The notes under the pieces are model-generated. The model did not search any database. It was not told the origin of the DNA and worked only from the letters and a program-made list of their open reading frames with translations. A stretch of DNA of 64,000 nucleotides, from positions 62,001-126,000 of the forward strand of contig CAVVSR010000014.1 of assembly GCA_963750935.1 (NCBI GenBank). The letters run 5' to 3'. Of the stretch, positions 59,036 through 64,000 are shown piece by piece. Within the stretch, counting starts at the first letter, position 1; every line of letters begins with the position of its first letter. Both the position numbers and the translations under genes were made by a program. Source of the DNA: JACCXG01 sp963750935. Its GTDB lineage: Bacteria > Acidobacteriota > Vicinamibacteria > Vicinamibacterales > 2-12-FULL-66-21.

Positions 59036-60011
59036 ATGACGCCGATGCCTCGCGGTCTTGCCGAAGAGTCGATGGCGCCAGACGAGGCGGCGGTGGTGGC
59101 CGAGTTCGTCGCGTTCCTCCAGGACGCGAGCCGACGGCGCCATCCCGCGGGCCCGATCAAGCGATTCAATCAGGGGCGCCACACGGCGTGCGTGACCGCC
59201 GAGTTCACGGTCAGCCCCACGTTGCCGGAGGCGCATCGCGTCGGGTTGTTCGCCGAGCCGCGCACGTATCCCGCCGTCATCCGGTTCGCCAACGCGTCTT
59301 CCGCGTCGGATCGCGAGCGTGACACACGGGGCATGGCCATCGCGGTCGAGGGCGTGGACGGCGTCAACCTGACGCCCGGCAGCAACCGTCAGGACTTCGT
59401 GCTCAACAGCCATCCGGTCATGGTTGCGCCGGACACCAGGGAGTTCCTGGAGCTGCTGCGCGCGATGGAGGCTGGCGGCATCCGCCGCCTCGTCTATTTC
59501 GCGACGCATCCGCGGGCGGCGCGGATTGGCCTCGCGTCGCGCGGCCAGCCCTCCAGCCATCTCGACATTCCCTACTGGAGCACGACGCCGTATCTCTTCG
59601 GGCCGGGCCGCGCGGTGAAGTACTCGGCGCGCCCGTGCTCCGATCGGACCAGCCCGATCGCCGTCGTCTCGGGGTGACAGTTACCTGCTCGACGCGATGC
59701 GTGCCCACCTCGCGCAGTCGGATGCCTGTTTCGATTTTCTCGTCCAGTTCCAGACCGATCCCGAGCGGATGCCGATCGAGGACGCGACGGTGGAGTGGAA
59801 CGAGAAGGCGTCGCCGTTCGTGCCGGTGGCGCGCATCCGCATTCCCCGCCAGGCGGTCGGCGGCGCCGTGTCGATGCAGCAGTGCGAGCAGTCCGCGTTC
59901 AACCCATGGCACTGCCTGGCGGACCATCGTCCGCTCGGCGGCATGAACCGGGCGCGCCGTGAAATCTACGAAGCGATGAGCAGGTTCCGAGCTACTTTCC
60001 GGCAGCCGTGA
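59036..60011 (+). CDS. Catalase-like haem protein (frame break at about 59672)
   Basis: About 325 residues from ATG 59036 (AGGAGGA just upstream). The catalase superfamily fold is shown by RFNQGRHTACVTAEFTV, GLFAEPRTYPAVIRFANASS, DTRGMAIAVEGVDG, QDFVLNSHPVMVAPD and KYSARPCSDRT. As with other short catalase-related proteins it lacks the full-length catalase C-terminal domain; its true reaction is uncertain. The frame breaks in tctcggggtgac (59667-59678), one extra G or two missing bases, joining VVSG to DSYLLDAMRAHLA. Its end overlaps the convergent DUF1080 gene by 20 bases. Confidence 0.83.
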
Positions 60012-60918
60012 TTGGCGTCACCGTCACCTTGCGGTACCAGACCTTCTCGTGATCGCCCTGGATCATGATCGGGCCCGGCTCGGATTCCTTCGCGTCCAGC
60101 GCGCCGCCGGTGATCCCGGGAATCCGCGAGTTGTCGTGGATCTTCTGGCCGTTCAGCGTGGCGCTGACGCAGTTGCCGACGATGGTGATCTGCGCGGTCT
60201 GCCATTCGCCAGCGGGCTTGCTCGCCACCACCATCGGTTCCTTGCGCGCGTAGATGGACATGTGGCCGTGGCTTTCCGGCTTGGTGCCGGCATCGTCCAG
60301 GACCTGCATCTCGTAGCGGCCGCGCAGGTAGATGCCGCTGTTGCCCTTCGGCGAGACCTTGTACTCGGCGTCGAGGCGGAAGTCGCGGAACTTCTCCTTC
60401 GAGACCAGGTTGTTGGCCTTGGGCTGGTTGGTCATCGCGCCTTCCTCGACGCTCCAGCCCATCGGGCGATCCTTGTGCTGCACGTCCCAGGGATCGAGGC
60501 TCTTGCCGTCGAAGAGCGCGACCGCCTTGCCGAACGTGTGCGCGCCGTTGGCGTTGCAGGCGTCCCACTTCGGCGGCCGCACCCCGACGAGCTTGATCTT
60601 CGAATCGATGGAGCCGGTCAGCTTGCCGTCGGCGGCGCGGAGCGTGACGACCGGCTTCTGGCCGGTGGGAAACACGAACGACAGGCTGCCGTCCGCGATC
60701 TTCACGTCCTGGACGGCGACCGGACTGCCGCCGCGATTGAGGAACATCGCCGACAGCTTGCCCCCCTCGTCCTTGACCTCGAGCCAGTAGACGTAGTTCT
60801 CGTTCGGCGCCTCGCCGGTGAGGTTCCAGGTGCCGAGGAAGGGACTATTCTGCGCGCGCGCCGGCACGAGTGCCGACGCCGCCATCAGCGCGACGAGCGC
60901 GAACCTGAACAACCGCAT
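59992..60918 (-). CDS. DUF1080 (3-keto-disaccharide hydrolase-type) exported protein
   Basis: 308 residues from ATG 60918 (GGAGGTCAC). The signal peptide ends ALVPARAQN. An N-terminal beta domain (residues 25-120, WNLTGEAPNENYVYWLEVKD) is followed by the DUF1080 concanavalin-like domain: VALFDGKSLDPWDV, FRDFRLDAEYKVSPKGNSGI, YLRGRYEMQVLDD and WQTAQITIVGNCVSATLNGQ. Family members hydrolyse 3-keto-glycosides or bind glycans in the periplasm. Common in Planctomycetes and Acidobacteriota along with PSCyt/DUF1501 proteins, which also occur in this window. Confidence 0.9.
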   Translation of the reverse strand: MRLFRFALVALMAASALVPARAQNSPFLGTWNLTGEAPNENYVYWLEVKDEGGKLSAMFLNRGGSPVAVQDVKIADGSLSFVFPTGQKPVVTLRAADGKLTGSIDSKIKLVGVRPPKWDACNANGAHTFGKAVALFDGKSLDPWDVQHKDRPMGWSVEEGAMTNQPKANNLVSKEKFRDFRLDAEYKVSPKGNSGIYLRGRYEMQVLDDAGTKPESHGHMSIYARKEPMVVASKPAGEWQTAQITIVGNCVSATLNGQKIHDNSRIPGITGGALDAKESEPGPIMIQGDHEKVWYRKVTVTPITAAGK

Positions 60919-61012
60919 GTGACCTCCTCGCGAGCGGATCGCGATGGATCCGCTCGCAGCAGGCCAAGAATATACCCGGTTCCGACGCCGGCGGCGGCGT
61001 GAGGCAGGGGGA

Positions 61013-61261
61013 TCAGTCGAGCGCGGGCGTCTTGCGTGCCGGGCGACGGCGCTGCTCGGAGGGCGGCGCCACCAGCTCGCGCTCGGCGCGCAGCCAGTCG
61101 TCAAGGTCCAAGCCATGCTGGCGGCCGCGGGCGCAGTACAGCTCGAACGCGCGGCGCGCGATCTCGGTGGTCGGCGCCGCCGCAGCGGCCGCGACCACGA
61201 TCTGCGCGTCTGTCGGGGTCTTCTTCCGTCGATCTGCTTTCGGTCTCACACTACTTACCAT
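61013..61261 (-). CDS. DUF2934 small protein
   Basis: 82 residues from ATG 61261, GGGAG five bases upstream. A basic N-terminus (KADRRKKTPTDAQI) and an alanine-rich linker precede the DUF2934 motif: IARRAFELYCARGRQHGLDLDDWLRAERELV. The family is short, cytosolic and of unknown function, common in Acidobacteriota. It stands alone. Confidence 0.82.
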   Translation of the reverse strand: MVSSVRPKADRRKKTPTDAQIVVAAAAAAPTTEIARRAFELYCARGRQHGLDLDDWLRAERELVAPPSEQRRRPARKTPALD

Positions 61262-61386
61262 CGGTCTCCCACTTGATGAAGCGTTGAGCCTCAATCGTAA
61301 CGCAAGGAGGCGCCGGATGGACACGACAAAAATGTCGCATGAATGTGACGATCAGGACAAAAGAGACGTAGCTGGACAGTCGTGAT

Positions 61387-61432
61387 CGGGGAGCGGGAAG
61401 CGGGGAGCGGGAAGCGGGAAGCGGGAAGCGTT
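61387..61432. repeat. 7-base array (gcgggaa)
   Basis: gggga, gcgggaa, gcgggga, gcgggaa, gcgggaa, gcgggaa and gcg stand just after the stop codon of the orphan permease. A clear heptamer period with no inverted partner. Confidence 0.8.
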
Positions 61433-61446
61433 TCAGGCTCGTTCAC

Positions 61447-63982
61447 TCATTCGTAGTGAAGCGCGACCATGGGATCGACGCGCGAGGCGCGGCGCGCCGG
61501 CAGGTAGCCGGCGATGCCCGAGACCACGATCATCAGCCCGACCGCCGCGGCGATCGTCAGCGCATCGGTCGGCGCGAGCCCGAACAGCAGCGTCGTCACC
61601 AGCCGGCCGGCGCCGAGCGCCGCCGACACGCCGAGCACGATCCCGATCACCACGAGCAGCATCGACTCCCACATCACCAGCCACAGGACGTCCCGGCGCT
61701 GGGCCCCGAGCGCCATGCGGATGCCGATCTCGTTGGTCCGGCGCGCCACGCTGTACGACATCAGGCCGAACAGGCCGATCGAGGCCACCAGCAGCGCCAG
61801 GCCGCCGAACATCGTGTAGGCCTGCGCGAAGACCTTCTCGTTCTGGAAGCGGCGTTCGACCTGCTCGAGCTGCGTGGAAATGTCGGTGAGCGGCAGGTTC
61901 GGGTCGATCTGCCTGACCGCCTCGCGCACCGCCGCCGGTGACCGACGTCGGGACGCCGGCAGTACGGATCACGAACGTCGCCGAGATCGCCCTCGCCTGC
62001 AGGAACGGCACGTACATCGTCGGCGGCGCCGAATCGCGCACGCTGTCGTACTTGGCGTCCTTGAGGACGCCGACGATCTCCAACTGGCTGGTGGTCTCGA
62101 CGCTGTGACCGAAGCGCTGGCCGATCGGGTTCTCGTTGGGGAAGTACTTCTTCGCGGCCGCATCGTTGACGATCACGACCTTTGGGCCGGTCTCGTGGTC
62201 CTGGGCCGTGAAGGCGCGGCCGGCCAGGATCGGAATCTCCATCACCTCGAAGAAGTTCGGCGAGATCACCAGCCGGTTGATGCTGTCGCGGTTGTCGGTG
62301 CCGTAGGTCCGTCCGCGCACGAAGATGCTGCTGGAGTTGACGCTGCCCGACAGCAGCGCCGGGTTCGTCAGCGCCGCGCCGCGCACGCCGGGCACCGCCG
62401 CGATGCGGGCCAGCATGTCGTTGTAGAGCGCCAGCGTGCGCTTCTCGTCGTAGCGGTTGAGGCCGGGGCTGACGCGGAACAGCAGCAGGTTCTGCGGGTT
62501 GAAGCCGACGTCCACGTGCCGGAGGTTCTGCAGCGTGCGCAGGAACAGTCCGGCGCCGACAATCAGGACCAGCGACACCGCCACCTGGAACACCAGCAGC
62601 GACTTGCCGAGGATGCTGCGGGAGGCGACGACGCTGCGGCTCGTCTGCTTGAGCGCGTCGCTGACGTTGCCGCTGGTCGCCCGCAGGGCCGGGGCGATTC
62701 CGAAGATGATCCCGGTCAGCCCGGTGATCGCGACGATGAAGGCGAGGACGCGCCAGTCGAGCAGCGGCGCCTGCGCCGCCGATCCGGGCAACAGCTGCTT
62801 GCCCCAATGTCCGACCAGCATGCCGAGCGCGCCGCCCAGCGCCGCCAGCAGCAGGCTCTCGGTCAGCAGCTGCCGCACCAGCCGCATCCGCGTCGCGCCG
62901 AGCGACAGCCGCACCGAGATCTCTTTCTGGCGCGCGGTCGCGCGCGACAGCAGCAGGTTGGCGACGTTCGCGCAGACGATCAGCAGCACCAGCGCGACCA
63001 CCACGGTGAGGATCGTCGCCGAGCGGAGCTCGTTGGTGTTGGTGTCGTAGACGCCCCGGCGGCCCGAGTCGGTCAGCAGCCGCGGCACCTCGCGCCGGTT
63101 CCGGTTCACCGTCGTCCCGCGCTCGGTCTCCGAAAGCGTCGCCATGTACGAGTCGAGTCCGGCGCGAGCGGTGCTCTGGAACACTCCTTCGAGGTTCCCC
63201 TGCACCTGCTCGATGGTCGCGCCAGGCTTCAGCCGCCCCATGACCTGCAGCCACCAGTAGGTCGGCTGCTGCGAGCGCGGCGGCTCGTTGCCAGCTGCGG
63301 GCGACAGCTGCGCCTGGAGCGAGAGCGGCACCGAGATGTCAGGCGGTTCGGCGGTCGGCTGCTGAATGCCGGTGAACTCAGGCGGCAGGATCCCGACGAT
63401 GGTGACCGGCACGTTGTTGACGTTCACCACTTTGCCGATGGTGGCCGGGTCGGTGGTGAAGCGCGTGTGCCAGTAGCGCGAGCTGATCACCGCCACCGGC
63501 GGCGCGGTCGGCTGGTCGTCGTCGGGCACCAGCGTCCGGCCCATGCGTGCCGAGACGCCGAGCATCTGGAAGTAGTTGCCGCTGGAGATGAACGCGTTCG
63601 CGAGCTCCGCCTGCCCGTCGATGACGACGTTGACGCGGCCGAACGGTGCGCAGGCGACCAGGTCCGACATCGTCCGGTTGTCGGCGGCGAACTGCCGGTA
63701 CATCGGATAGGAGAACGTGGTGCGGATGTTCTGGCCGTCAGGGCCGCGACCCGAGAAGCCGTAGTCGCTCGAGCTGGTGACCATGTCGTTGCGTCCGACG
63801 TAGCGCAGACGCACCAGCGAATCGGGGTCGCGGACCGGCACTTCGGTCAGCAGCAAGCCGTTCAGCACGCTGAACAGCGCGGTATTGGCGCCGATGCCCA
63901 GCGCGAGCGACAGGACGACGACGATCGTCCAGCCCTTGGCGTGGAGCAGCACGCGGATGGCGTGGCGAAGATCCTTGAGCAT
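61447..63982 (-). CDS. Second orphan FtsX/MacB-type permease, ADOP family (frame break at about 61935)
   Basis: About 845 residues from ATG 63982 (GGAGGGCCG upstream). The N-terminus LRHAIRVLLHAKGWTIVVVL and ALGIGANTALFSVL is of the ADOP type. Domain order is TM1, MacB-type periplasmic domain, FtsX block (IVCANVANLLLSRATARQKE, VRLSLGATRMRLVRQLLTES), a second periplasmic domain and the second FtsX block ending RASRVDPMVALHYE. The break at gccgccggtgacc (61931-61943) is repaired by one GC (SVTGAAVREAVRQIDP). No ATPase is nearby, as with the first such protein at 5760. Confidence 0.9.
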
Positions 63983-64000
63983 CGGCCCTCCGGCGGGATT

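Overview
The window is high-GC DNA whose gene content points to an Acidobacteriota genome, probably of the Vicinamibacteria type. The indicators are two long FtsX/MacB-type permeases without an ATPase neighbour (the acidobacterial duplicated orphan permease form), two very large Oar-like TonB-dependent receptors, a tandem VWA protein of the acidobacterial VWFA-related kind, and a PSCyt/DUF1501 pair of the kind also common in Planctomycetes. This placement rests on family recognition only; there is no rRNA or tRNA gene here.

Layout. 1-8262: the start of an enolase-superfamily enzyme (cut by the window edge), a PSCyt1/DUF1549/DUF1553 cytochrome c protein, its DUF1501 partner and an orphan permease. 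8454-19192: a membrane aminopropyltransferase-like protein, a small exported protein, a TonB-dependent receptor, malate synthase with a D-malate/tartrate-type dehydrogenase, and a DinB-family protein. 19193-28193: a second receptor, a diheme cytochrome next to an Nramp-like carrier, an SMP-30 lactonase, an SPFH protein and a DUF192 protein. 28194-34129: a polysaccharide locus (sugar-nucleotide epimerase, TPR/beta-barrel exporter, family 2 glycosyltransferase) with an adjacent sigma-54 activator and a well-formed -24/-12 promoter. 34290-49876: one long minus-strand Tad (Flp pilus) locus with three pilins, prepilin peptidase, TadE, CpaB, secretin, TadG, TadZ, TadA, TadB and TadC, followed by a TPR lipoprotein, an AAA+ ATPase, a tandem-VWA protein and a TonB-like protein. 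50113-53576: two PilZ-type proteins and a NarL-type two-component system that may control the pilus locus. 54232-57147: an envelope operon (GYWKNH secreted protein, DUF2135-type lipoprotein, SH3 plus beta-barrel protein), also preceded by a -24/-12 element. 57369-63982: a hypothetical protein, a hydrolase, a catalase-like protein, a DUF1080 protein, a DUF2934 protein and the second orphan permease.

Two patterns run through the whole window. First, about 26 reading-frame breaks split otherwise intact proteins. At 19 of them, putting back a single GC dinucleotide in a GCGC context restores the family-typical protein, which looks like a systematic sequence error and not gene decay; those genes are annotated as single CDSs. 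Second, many gene ends are followed by short degenerate tandem arrays, mostly with a 7-base period (one with 10), whose unit sequence differs from site to site and which often occur as inverted pairs able to form terminator-like hairpins.
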